Below are positions 24,985 to 32,723 of a stretch of 49,530 nucleotides of DNA, one piece after another (the stretch's first letter is position 1; every line of letters starts with the position of its first letter). The position numbers and the translations under genes are program-made. Under the pieces are notes generated by a model that had not been told where the DNA came from, searched no databases, and saw only the letters and a program-made list of their open reading frames with translations. This DNA is from Candidatus Krumholzibacteriia bacterium. Lineage in GTDB: Bacteria > Krumholzibacteriota > Krumholzibacteriia > LZORAL124-64-63. The stretch covers positions 783-50,312 of the forward strand of contig JADGDU010000031.1 of the NCBI GenBank assembly GCA_016744705.1. Reading direction: 5' to 3'.

Positions 24985-27864
24985 ATGGCGTTCGTAGAAA
25001 TATTAAATTTTGGAAGTTTACCGGGTAATGCGTCCGCATTTCCTGTGATCCTGGGCCGTTCTTCTGGCATCCAGCAGGACGAGGCTGATGAAATCATAAA
25101 TGTTTGCAATCTTTGGGGAAACCCGCAGGAAACGCAGGGTTTTCACCCAGCTATTGTCTCTTTGCCTCTGAGCACCAAATCAGGCTCCAGGGCTACCTTT
25201 GCCGTGATGAAAATTCAATTTAAAGAAGATTTAATTTTCCGGGTTGCGGTGATTAGCCAATCGGATTTTGCCGCTTTTGGTTACAATCCTTTTGCTTTGG
25301 TGGAAGCTGGAGCTTTTCCTGAAGAACATGATGCAGCGGTTCCAGTTCGGATCAAACTGAAGGCAAATTCCGAGCCCATGTCCTTTTCACCCCCTCCTTC
25401 CTCGGATGATGTGGGCATGGTGGGCGAGGCTCTGCATCAACTTTTGGTGTCCCATAAACTGTACTTACCTCTTCAGAGCTCAACGGCCCAAAGTGATCGC
25501 TGTTTGGCATTGTTGGTTGAGGTGATGCCGGTGGCTTTGAAACAGCAACTGCGATTTGCCTCCTTCGCACCCAGCCCAACAAACGGTTACCACTTGGCAG
25601 CCAAGGCCACTGATGGGTGTGAGTTCTCCGGCTGGAAACGGCTGATGATGTCGCAGGTGAGTGGAACCTTGTTGGAAAATCATGCGCAATATGTGAAAAA
25701 GGTGAAAGAGTGCCTGGCCTTTGGGGACTTGGCCGTGATCAGAGAACAAAGCAAGCTCTTGTCTTTGAATCTGCAGAACCCGGAAATCCAAAAAGCGCCT
25801 GTTCGTAGGACTAAGGGGCCTGTGGTGGCTCCGTTGGCTACGACCGTATTCCGGCCCAAAAGCGTTCAAAAAACCAGCATTGCCCGTGGTCAAAAGACCG
25901 TTCGGCCCAACGAAAAACGACCCCAGCTGGGTCAAATGAGGGGGAGCCGTCGGCAACTTCCCGGAGCTGTGGTGGGAGTGCTTGTTTTGGCCCTGACCTT
26001 GACAGCAGGATGGACCTATTTGGAATTCATTCATGGGGGAGGTGGAATCCAATGGAATAATCTGGTTTCCTGGCCTGGTCAGGTGGAAAATGACCACAAC
26101 AACAGGGTGACATCTCTTCTGGAAGTCCCCAATGTGGGAGATGTGTATGATCGACAAATTAAAAAAATTCAGCGTGCAAAAATGATTCCCGGCTTGAACG
26201 AGGAAACGGACCAGCGGCGTGGGGTAACGAACCTGAAAACAGAAGCGGCCATCCCCCTGCTACAGCAAGTGGATCTGTTTCTGGAATTATCTGCAGCAGG
26301 AATTCGTCAAGGCAGTCGTCCAGACAGAGAGGCGGAACGCCTGAAAGCCCTGGCCCATCAGGGCCATGTGCTGGAAGTGGAAATGTCACGGTTGGAACTG
26401 GCTTGGTATAGCCTCTCATCAGGTGTGAACTGGAAAGACCTGACTCATCTTTCTGATAGCATGATCCAGGGACGTCGGGATTCTCTGGCGCGGGTGGCAC
26501 CTTCGGCTCTCAAGGCAGCAGCCGCAGATATGGAATTTGCCTCACGGCTGAAAAAGCTGGGATTTGGAACAGCACAAATGGGTGGCATGAGTCAGTTGCT
26601 GGTGCTGTTTCAGGAATCCAAATATTCCAAACAGTGGTGTGTTGATTTGTATCGCGCCGCCGAAATGGTCTCACCCTCGGCAAGCACCATGACCAGGGCC
26701 TACCGCAACAGTGCATTTACTTTGGTCCGCTTAAAGAATGCAGAACACCAAGACCTTTTCCTGACTGAGGCCTTTGTAGAGACCTTGGAAAATGGCGTTT
26801 GGCCGGATGAAACAGTGGAAGATATTCTGCCGGGCCTGCGTAAGGAAATTGGAAAATTCAATAACAACGAAGCTCCCCCTCTTTTGGCAGGAACGTTGCA
26901 ATTGTATCAGATTTTGGAAAATCCAATGCCTTTGGTGGCTGGACTGGTTAGCGGGAAAAAGACCATGGAGGATTTGGAAAACAATGCGGCTGTTCAATTT
27001 GATGCTGGGGTGTATGCCAATTATCTCCAAAGAATTCGGTACGAGGCCGCGTTAGAAAAACCAGAATTGTATCCGGTAAAACAGCAAGCCAAATTGATAG
27101 AATTTGAAACAGTTAGAGGAATGGGTGGATCCGAAGACCAATGGTTGGACCAAGTGGCCCGACAAAATATTCCCTTCCTGAAGCACTGGGCCAAATATGA
27201 AATGAAGGAAGCCGAACAGACGCTCTTTACAGGCCTTTCGGATTTTGACATGAACTGGGAAAGCATTCAGGTTGAAAAGGCCAAGCTGGAACGCCGGGTA
27301 AAAGCAGGACATGACTGGACCGCGGTTTGGGTGGATTTGAATCACCTGGTGGAAGGCGGAATTCAGGATGGAACCAACTTGGTGGACCAGGGCCCTGACA
27401 TTGTTTCAAAACATAATGCAATGAAACTCATGAAAAAGCAGATGGTCCAATCCCATGATCTGGAATTCAAACAAGTTACTGTACGCTTGAACCAAGACCA
27501 ACTGGAGAATCAGGAATCAGTTGTTTTTGAATTTCTGACGGTTCCCGATGGAGGGGTTTGCCGGAGTGAACCATTCAACATTGGTCCGGCGGCACCTGCT
27601 GGAAGTGGCTGGGTTGGCACCGTTGCATTGGCAACCTCTGTACAGTTGTCACCGGTACAGCCATTCCGTGGATCGATCAAAGCTGTGGACGGGGGACGGA
27701 AAATGCTCTCTGTGGACTATCCATCCCTAAGCAACAGGGTGGGGCCAGGCGCCTTAGCTCGACCTCGTTCCGGTGAAGAGGGCAGCCTGCAAATCAAAAT
27801 CTCAGACAGTTGGTGGCGAAGCTTGTCCATGCCTGAAAAAGAAGTCGTGCTTCCCAATTCATAA
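24985..27864 (+). CDS. Large single-pass membrane protein of unknown function
   Basis: A 959-residue protein I cannot assign. Residues 1-250 look globular and alpha/beta, and include V-M-P-V-A-L-K-Q-Q-L-R-F-A-S-F-A-P. That block loosely resembles the L-P-P-x-L-R-x-x-L-S-F-x-T segment of GTPase-associated GAP1-N domains in bacterial conflict proteins. This is a faint resemblance, not an assignment. Residues about 270-325 are a basic linker rich in Lys, Arg, Pro and Gln. One membrane helix spans about 326-345. The remaining 610 residues are mostly helical with a beta-rich end. Positive charge before the helix puts the N-terminus in the cytosol and the C-terminus outside. GGGAG lies upstream of the ATG. 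It has its own transcription unit between two terminators. Confidence 0.7.
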   Translation: MAFVEILNFGSLPGNASAFPVILGRSSGIQQDEADEIINVCNLWGNPQETQGFHPAIVSLPLSTKSGSRATFAVMKIQFKEDLIFRVAVISQSDFAAFGYNPFALVEAGAFPEEHDAAVPVRIKLKANSEPMSFSPPPSSDDVGMVGEALHQLLVSHKLYLPLQSSTAQSDRCLALLVEVMPVALKQQLRFASFAPSPTNGYHLAAKATDGCEFSGWKRLMMSQVSGTLLENHAQYVKKVKECLAFGDLAVIREQSKLLSLNLQNPEIQKAPVRRTKGPVVAPLATTVFRPKSVQKTSIARGQKTVRPNEKRPQLGQMRGSRRQLPGAVVGVLVLALTLTAGWTYLEFIHGGGGIQWNNLVSWPGQVENDHNNRVTSLLEVPNVGDVYDRQIKKIQRAKMIPGLNEETDQRRGVTNLKTEAAIPLLQQVDLFLELSAAGIRQGSRPDREAERLKALAHQGHVLEVEMSRLELAWYSLSSGVNWKDLTHLSDSMIQGRRDSLARVAPSALKAAAADMEFASRLKKLGFGTAQMGGMSQLLVLFQESKYSKQWCVDLYRAAEMVSPSASTMTRAYRNSAFTLVRLKNAEHQDLFLTEAFVETLENGVWPDETVEDILPGLRKEIGKFNNNEAPPLLAGTLQLYQILENPMPLVAGLVSGKKTMEDLENNAAVQFDAGVYANYLQRIRYEAALEKPELYPVKQQAKLIEFETVRGMGGSEDQWLDQVARQNIPFLKHWAKYEMKEAEQTLFTGLSDFDMNWESIQVEKAKLERRVKAGHDWTAVWVDLNHLVEGGIQDGTNLVDQGPDIVSKHNAMKLMKKQMVQSHDLEFKQVTVRLNQDQLENQESVVFEFLTVPDGGVCRSEPFNIGPAAPAGSGWVGTVALATSVQLSPVQPFRGSIKAVDGGRKMLSVDYPSLSNRVGPGALARPRSGEEGSLQIKISDSWWRSLSMPEKEVVLPNS

Positions 27865-27894
27865 AAAAGGCAACATTTATAAAGAGGAATGCGT

Positions 27895-27928
27895 AAAAAG
27901 GGGACGGTTCAATACTGTTCCCTTTTTT
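27895..27928 (+). terminator. Intrinsic terminator after the large membrane protein
   Basis: An 11-bp stem, A5-G3 pairing with C3-T5 plus G-A-C with G-T-T, has an 11-nt loop and ends in six T. It lies between the large gene and the small acidic protein gene, so the two are probably transcribed separately or with attenuation. Confidence 0.75.
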
Positions 27929-27946
27929 GTAGCCTTGGAGATTGTC

Positions 27947-28456
27947 ATGAAAGACTTAAAAAACATAACCACCACCGCCCTGCTGATTGTCATTCTTATG
28001 GTTTCAACAATGTCGGGAGCTTTGGCCCAGGATGTGATCACCATCGAAAACGGCGAAATCACTATCCTTTCAGATGATGGTGAAAATGTGGTCATGATTG
28101 ATGCCGAGGCCCTGGAAAGTTTCATTGAAAGCACCCTCGATGAAGCCATGACTGGCATGCATGATGTCATTGAGGAATTGGATGATATGCAGTTGGAAAT
28201 TCGCCTTGGCGATGATAACCAATTGAGTTTCGAGACTGAAGATCAGATGTGGGAAATGAATCTGGATGTGATCATGAATGAAGTCACCAGTGCTCTGTCT
28301 CTGGCCTTTGATGAAATGGATACTGAAGGCTGGGGCGGCCACCGCCACCACATGGGTCAGGATATTGATGAAGAAGATTTGGCGGATGAGCTGGATCGCC
28401 TCAAAGACGAGTTGCACCGTCTCCAGAGGGAACTGGATTCATTGAAAGAGATCTGA
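27947..28456 (+). CDS. Small acidic exported protein with a C-terminal coiled coil
   Basis: A 169-residue protein. The signal peptide (about residues 1-27) ends M-S-G-A-L-A-Q. The mature part is very acidic and almost free of basic residues until a G-W-G-G-H-R-H-H-M-G segment. It ends in a heptad-like helix, D-E-L-D-R-L-K-D-E-L-H-R-L-Q-R-E, predicted to form a coiled coil. The histidine cluster could bind metal. I recognise no family. The ATG at 27947 has GGAG 6 nt upstream. It is bracketed by terminators at 27895 and 28503, and thus probably has its own promoter, which I could not place. Confidence 0.7.
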   Translation: MKDLKNITTTALLIVILMVSTMSGALAQDVITIENGEITILSDDGENVVMIDAEALESFIESTLDEAMTGMHDVIEELDDMQLEIRLGDDNQLSFETEDQMWEMNLDVIMNEVTSALSLAFDEMDTEGWGGHRHHMGQDIDEEDLADELDRLKDELHRLQRELDSLKEI

Positions 28457-28502
28457 TCAGCCCCGAGGGCCTGTTCATTACCCCCTATGACACCATTCAA
28501 AC

Positions 28503-28544
28503 GGCCTCCCCCTTGGCCTAAGGTGTTGTGGGGGGCTTTTTTTT
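28503..28544 (+). terminator. Intrinsic terminator of the small acidic protein gene
   Basis: A G/C stem (28503-28509 region with 28530-28536 region, one G-U pair) has a long loop, then eight T. The T-run touches the stop codon of the convergent selenoprotein gene. Confidence 0.75.
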
Positions 28545-28764
28545 AACCAGCGGGAATGTGGTCCAGGATTTCCGAATGTTCGGGAAAACGGTCCAGGGCT
28601 TTCTTGGAGAAAACAAGCTTTCCGTCAATTTGCACTTCAAAAACCCCGCCGCCAGAGGCCATCAGTTTAGCTTCCAGCCCACAGTGATTTTTGATGGCGG
28701 CCGCCAAACTGGCGGCCGTCGGTTTATAGTTTCAAACTTGGCAGTATTCGATGCTGATCTGCAT
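28543..28764 (-). CDS. SelW-like selenoprotein (Rdx family), UGA-encoded selenocysteine
   Basis: A 73-residue thioredoxin-like selenoprotein that a plain reading breaks at an in-frame UGA. From the ATG at 28764 the protein reads M-Q-I-S-I-E-Y-C-Q-V-U-N-Y-K-P-T-A-A-S-L. It continues without a stop through G-G-G-V-F-E-V-x-I-D-G-K-L-V-F-S-K-K and R-F-P-E to TAA at 28545-28543. These are the landmarks of the SelT/SelW/SelH family: a CxxU redox motif, a Y-K-P turn, a G-G-x-F-E-V strand and S-K-K-x-x-x-R-F-P. AGGAG lies 7 nt before the ATG and overlaps the stop of the Tdh-like gene, so the two are one operon. A SECIS-like hairpin follows the UGA. Members act in redox reactions. Confidence 0.9.
28698..28718 (-). 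promoter_or_regulatory. Bacterial SECIS-like hairpin for selenocysteine insertion
   Basis: On the minus strand an 8-bp perfect G/C stem closes the 5-nt loop AGTTT, with G as the second loop base. The loop begins 22 nt after the UGA at 28734-28732. A small apical loop with a G in its first two positions at this distance is what SelB recognises in bacterial SECIS elements. The stem lies inside the coding region, as is usual in bacteria. Confidence 0.8.
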
Positions 28765-28774
28765 CCTCAATCTC

Positions 28775-29950
28775 CTAAAACTGGATGAGCGGCTTGGGCC
28801 AGGCTCGCAATGTATCTTCAAAAGATTCAGGGGTGAATTCATCGATATGAACCACCGAGTTATCGCCACCGCCCAAAATGACGTTACTGATCTTCTCCTG
28901 GATACCGTTGGATTTATCCTCCAGGAGGTTTCTCCCAATGTACCACGTTTCAAAGATTCGGCGACCGATCACACTGTGCAAAGTGATGCCATTGACAATC
29001 AGGCGGTCAAAGGCTTGGATGTGAAAATTGCCTTGTTTTAGGCCAAAGAGAATGACTTCACCACCGCGGCGGGTGCTTTGGATAGAGTTGTTCACACTGC
29101 TGTTGAACCCGGCCATCTCCATGGAAACATCGGCGCCAATGCCACCAAATGTCTCACGAACCTGAGCCACCAATTCCTTGTCAGCGCTCCAGGCGTGGGG
29201 GGCCGATTTGGAGAGGTCCAATTGGATCACATCGTCAGCGCCCAGTTGTTTGGCCATCTCCACATTGGCGGGATTGGGTTCGATGCCAATGACCCGTGTG
29301 GCGCCCAGGGCCCGGGCCACCATGATGACAAAAAGGCCGATGGTACCACAACCAAAGACGGCTACGGTTTTACCGCGCAGGTCAGCGGTGGTGCAGGCGT
29401 GCACGGCATTGCCGAAAGGTTCTTGAACGGCGGCCACTTTCATTTTGATTTTTCGGGGATCGGTGGGCCACAGAACATTGGCCGGAAGCTTAATGTATTC
29501 TGCGAAACATCCGTTGCGACCGATGCCGATGATCACGTCCTGGCTGCAGATGTGGGTCTGGCCAATGCGACACTGGTAACAGTTGCCACAGATGATATGA
29601 CTTTCCGTCGAGACGATATCTTTGGCGGAGTATCCGAAGCGGGAAGTGACTTTGGAGCCCACTCCCACAATCTCACCCACCATTTCATGACCGATGATGC
29701 GGGTGGTTTGCTTCTCACGCTTGAGGCTGTCAAAGATCATGCCTTTGAAGGAAGAGCGGCTCCAGATGCCGCGATCACTGCCGCAAAAACCGGCATAGAT
29801 GACTTTGACCAGAACATTCTCTGCATCACTGGAATCTTTTTGCTCATCCAGATAGGGAGTGGGCATTTCCCTCATGACAAGGCCACGGGATTTATCCCAG
29901 GGCATACTGGATTTGTCGTAAACGAGACTTTTCATCATTTCAGCAGCCAC
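28775..29950 (-). CDS. Zinc-dependent medium-chain dehydrogenase, Tdh-like
   Basis: A 391-residue MDR-family dehydrogenase. It has the catalytic zinc ligands F-C-G-S-D and G-H-E, and the structural zinc loop C-G-N-C-Y-Q-C-R-I-G-Q-T-H-I-C. It also has E-P-F-G-N-A-V-H (close to threonine dehydrogenase D-P-F-G-N-A-V-H), the Rossmann G-C-G-T-I-G, and R-x-I-F-E-T-W-Y as in Tdh. It is about 50 residues longer than E. coli Tdh, so the true substrate may be another secondary alcohol or amino alcohol. The GTG at 29950 is chosen because GGAGG is 7 nt upstream. Two in-frame ATGs follow at 29938 and 29935. It heads an operon with the SelW-like gene. Confidence 0.82.
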   Translation of the reverse strand: MAAEMMKSLVYDKSSMPWDKSRGLVMREMPTPYLDEQKDSSDAENVLVKVIYAGFCGSDRGIWSRSSFKGMIFDSLKREKQTTRIIGHEMVGEIVGVGSKVTSRFGYSAKDIVSTESHIICGNCYQCRIGQTHICSQDVIIGIGRNGCFAEYIKLPANVLWPTDPRKIKMKVAAVQEPFGNAVHACTTADLRGKTVAVFGCGTIGLFVIMVARALGATRVIGIEPNPANVEMAKQLGADDVIQLDLSKSAPHAWSADKELVAQVRETFGGIGADVSMEMAGFNSSVNNSIQSTRRGGEVILFGLKQGNFHIQAFDRLIVNGITLHSVIGRRIFETWYIGRNLLEDKSNGIQEKISNVILGGGDNSVVHIDEFTPESFEDTLRAWPKPLIQF

Positions 29951-29986
29951 GGTGCAACCTCCGCGTCCGGTCAATGCCGGACGAAG

Positions 29987-30018
29987 AAAAAAGGACCGGC
30001 CGCCATGGGCCGGTCCTT
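29987..30018 (-). terminator. Intrinsic terminator of the elbB-parA unit
   Basis: An 11-bp perfect G/C-rich stem, followed on the minus strand by a run of six T, lies 28 nt after the ParA stop codon. It separates ParA from the dehydrogenase-selenoprotein operon. Confidence 0.88.
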
Positions 30019-30046
30019 CAATGGACAGGGGCAGATGGGCGGCGTA

Positions 30047-31231
30047 TCAGTTCAGCAGATTATCTGAGTCGGGATCGTCAGAATCAAATCCATCATCCCA
30101 GTCATTCCACTTCGTTCCTGAAGAATGGGTCTGATTCTCCTCTTCGGCAAGAAGATCATCCAAAGAAACCATTTCGGGAACGGCGGGCTCTTCATATGTG
30201 GGGATTTGGGGGGATGCCGGCTGGCTGCCTCCCAATTCAGTGAGGAAGCGGTCAAGACCACCCATACCCTGATTATCGGCCTTAATCTCGGGTTCAGAGG
30301 TGGGCATGGTAAGGGGCGGGAGGAGGTCTATGATGGGAGTGATTTCCGATGGTTCATCATTTTCGGCCCCTGCGAGGAAACGACTGACAAGCTCATCGGC
30401 CAAATCGAAATAGGCTCGGCTGCCTTTGCTGCGGCGGTCGTAAATCACGGTGGGTTTGGCTTTGAGGGCCATTTCGCTCAAGCGGGTATTGCGGGGGATT
30501 CCTGATTCGAACATCCATTGGCTGAATTCTTCGTCCACCCGGGCCGCCACGTGCCGGCCCATGCGGGTTTGTGTGTTGGCCATGGTCAGGAAGAGGCCTT
30601 CCAGGGCCAGGGGCATGACCTGGGCTGCAGCACTTTCGGGAAAGTAGCGGCTACGGAAGGAATCAACAAAATCCAACAGTGTTTCCACGGAACCCCGGCA
30701 AAGCTCTTCCGCCTGCACCGGAACCAGATAACTGTCAGAAGAGAGCAGAGCTGCCTGGGTGGGAGAGCCCAGACTGGGAGGACAATCGATGAGAATGGTG
30801 TCGTAAAGATTGCGGGCCCGGTCCACTTCGGCCGCAAAGGTATCAGCTTTCAATGTCATATTTTCAAGATAGAGTTCTTCATCATCCAGAGAGTTGATGT
30901 TGGGTGAGATGAAGAAAAGCTGATCCAGGGCAGAAGGCTGAGCCAAATCAGTGAGGGATCCCACTCCGGCAAATACTTCGTTGAGCCCGGGCAGAGGAGT
31001 GTCTGAAGCTTGGCTTAAGGTGGGGCAAACACCGCACTGGGGATCGGTGCCTATGATCAGCACATTGTGGCCAGAGAGGGCCAGGGCTGCTCCCAGGTTC
31101 ACGGCAGAAGTGGTCTTGCCCACACCTCCCTTGCGGCTGATAAGGCTGATCACCCGGCCGCCCACCGTATTCCAGGGTGTGCGGCGTTTGGGGCTGGCTG
31201 GGGAGGCAATGTCCTGGTTGTTGTCCTTCAT
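30047..31231 (-). CDS. ParA-family ATPase with a long acidic C-terminal tail
   Basis: A 394-residue P-loop ATPase of the ParA/Soj/MinD class. The deviant Walker A K-G-G-V-G-K-T-T is at residues 34-41, followed by I-I-G-T-D-P-Q-C-G and I-L-I-D-C-P-P-S-L-G. About 120 extra residues follow the ATPase core and end in a very acidic tail (D-W-D-D-G-F-D-S-D-D-P-D-S-D). No ParB gene or parS-like repeat is next to it, so it may position a protein cargo rather than segregate DNA. AGGAG is 8 nt upstream of the ATG. It lies 30 nt after elbB on the same strand, probably co-transcribed. Confidence 0.87.
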   Translation of the reverse strand: MKDNNQDIASPASPKRRTPWNTVGGRVISLISRKGGVGKTTSAVNLGAALALSGHNVLIIGTDPQCGVCPTLSQASDTPLPGLNEVFAGVGSLTDLAQPSALDQLFFISPNINSLDDEELYLENMTLKADTFAAEVDRARNLYDTILIDCPPSLGSPTQAALLSSDSYLVPVQAEELCRGSVETLLDFVDSFRSRYFPESAAAQVMPLALEGLFLTMANTQTRMGRHVAARVDEEFSQWMFESGIPRNTRLSEMALKAKPTVIYDRRSKGSRAYFDLADELVSRFLAGAENDEPSEITPIIDLLPPLTMPTSEPEIKADNQGMGGLDRFLTELGGSQPASPQIPTYEEPAVPEMVSLDDLLAEEENQTHSSGTKWNDWDDGFDSDDPDSDNLLN

Positions 31232-31261
31232 GGGTGTGTCTCCTTGAGTGTGTGCATGATT

Positions 31262-31924
31262 TTAGCGACAGAGCCGCAACAGTTTTTCAACAAATCCGGT
31301 AGCTCCGGAAAAGACTTCCTGTATATTGCCGGCCATCATGTAGGCCGGAGTGGTGACTAAGAGATTGGTTTCGTCCACAATGGTTTCTGCCGCGGTGCAA
31401 TCCATATGTATGGCGCCCATATTTTCCACCATACTCGCGGTGGCTGCGTCGTTGCCAATGGTCAATTGAGGATGCAGGTCGGCCCCAAAAACCCGGGCCA
31501 GTATGACGGGGGCAATGCACATGGCCCCGATGGGCTTACCGGTGGCGTGAGCCGCCAGTAGAAATGATTCTACATCTGGATGCACCGTGCACTGGTCGCC
31601 TTTGGTGGCAAAGTCACAGAGGTTTTTGGCGGCACCAAAACCACCGGGCAGGATTACGGCATCAACGTCTTCCGGATTCATGTCTTTCAGGGGAGTGATT
31701 TCACCGCGGACCAAGCGGGCTGATTCCATCAGAATGTCTCGGGATTCATGACCGGCCGGCTGGCCCGTCAGGTGGTCGATGACATGCATTTGTTGGCCAG
31801 TGGGGGCACAGGCTGTGACCTGGGCGCCGGCTAGATTCAAGGCCAGTAATGCAGCACAGGCTTCGTGAATTTCAGAGCCGTCATAAACACCACAGCCACT
31901 GAGAATGAGAGCAACCTTTTTCAT
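31262..31924 (-). CDS. elbB: ElbB-type glyoxalase of the DJ-1/PfpI family
   Basis: A 220-residue ElbB protein, full length. The N-terminus K-K-V-A-L-I-L-S-G-C-G-V-Y-D-G-S-E-I-H-E, the mid segment L-P-G-G-F-G-A-A-K-N-L and the nucleophile elbow G-A-M-C-I-A-P (Cys136) are diagnostic. The family has glyoxalase-like activity and has been linked to isoprenoid synthesis in E. coli. It is likely a cytosolic detoxification enzyme. The ATG at 31924 has AAGGA 7 nt upstream. A longer reading to 31957 has no such signal. Confidence 0.92.
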   Translation of the reverse strand: MKKVALILSGCGVYDGSEIHEACAALLALNLAGAQVTACAPTGQQMHVIDHLTGQPAGHESRDILMESARLVRGEITPLKDMNPEDVDAVILPGGFGAAKNLCDFATKGDQCTVHPDVESFLLAAHATGKPIGAMCIAPVILARVFGADLHPQLTIGNDAATASMVENMGAIHMDCTAAETIVDETNLLVTTPAYMMAGNIQEVFSGATGFVEKLLRLCR

Positions 31925-32236
31925 TTTGGTTTCCTTACGGACTTTGGAATTCGCCATTTTCCAGTAGGAATTTCCAGCACCAAAACGCGGTGGGGAAAAC
32001 TCCGGATGGGGCCATCATGCTCCACTTGTTGCTTGTATAACTTTGCGGGACGATTGTCAACCCTCCTCCTTCTATTTGGCATCAGGATTATCTTTATACA
32101 TAGGCGGCGTCAGGGCTATGTTGGCAGAAAACATGTGGCCTGTTCCTTTCTTTCCGTGCTCTTGCCTTTTAGATTAGAGCCCAGGGGACGGATAGAAGAG
32201 TTCAGGGTGCCGGCACTCAATACATGGAGAATGATC

Positions 32237-32713
32237 ATGACGGGCAAGATTGCGGTGGGGGGAATCACAAGGACCGATGATTTGGTCTTGGTGCGTATCC
32301 TTGGTGCCTCGTTTGGGGGGGATCTTTCAGGCAGAGCGCTGACGGCTCTGGGGAACGAAAAAGTGAATGTGACCTGTGTCACTTCGTTTATGGACAAGGA
32401 CCGCCTGAACAACATCTGTTTTGCCGTGGGCAGCAGTGATCTGGATCAAACCCTGGGTATTCTGCAATCTCTGGAAGACCATATTCAAGCTCGGAGCATC
32501 GAGTATCAAAGCCGGTGCAGTGCTGTCTCCATATACGGGCCCCACTTTGTTGAAAAACCTTCCATTGCCGGAAAAGTTTTCGAATCCATTGCCGAGGCTG
32601 GGGTGGAAGTCTTAATGATCAGCACTTCTTTTGCTACGGTTTCGTTTGTGACTCATCAGGAGCAAGCGGCCCAGGCTGTCTCCAAATTGAACAGCGTCTT
32701 TCTCGTTCCCTGA
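32237..32713 (+). CDS. Stand-alone tandem ACT-domain protein
   Basis: A 158-residue protein that is essentially two ACT domains like those of the C-terminal half of aspartokinase. The first begins R-T-D-D-L-V-L-V-R-I-L-G. The second contains I-A-G-K-V-F-E-S-I-A-E-A-G-V-E-V-L-M-I-S-T-S, the loop that binds regulatory amino acids in LysC. No kinase domain precedes it. It is probably an amino-acid sensing subunit or regulator, and the partner is not in the window. Of the two close ATGs (32231 and 32237), the second is at proper distance from GGAGA. Confidence 0.75.
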   Translation: MTGKIAVGGITRTDDLVLVRILGASFGGDLSGRALTALGNEKVNVTCVTSFMDKDRLNNICFAVGSSDLDQTLGILQSLEDHIQARSIEYQSRCSAVSIYGPHFVEKPSIAGKVFESIAEAGVEVLMISTSFATVSFVTHQEQAAQAVSKLNSVFLVP

Positions 32714-32723
32714 TCACTTCCCA

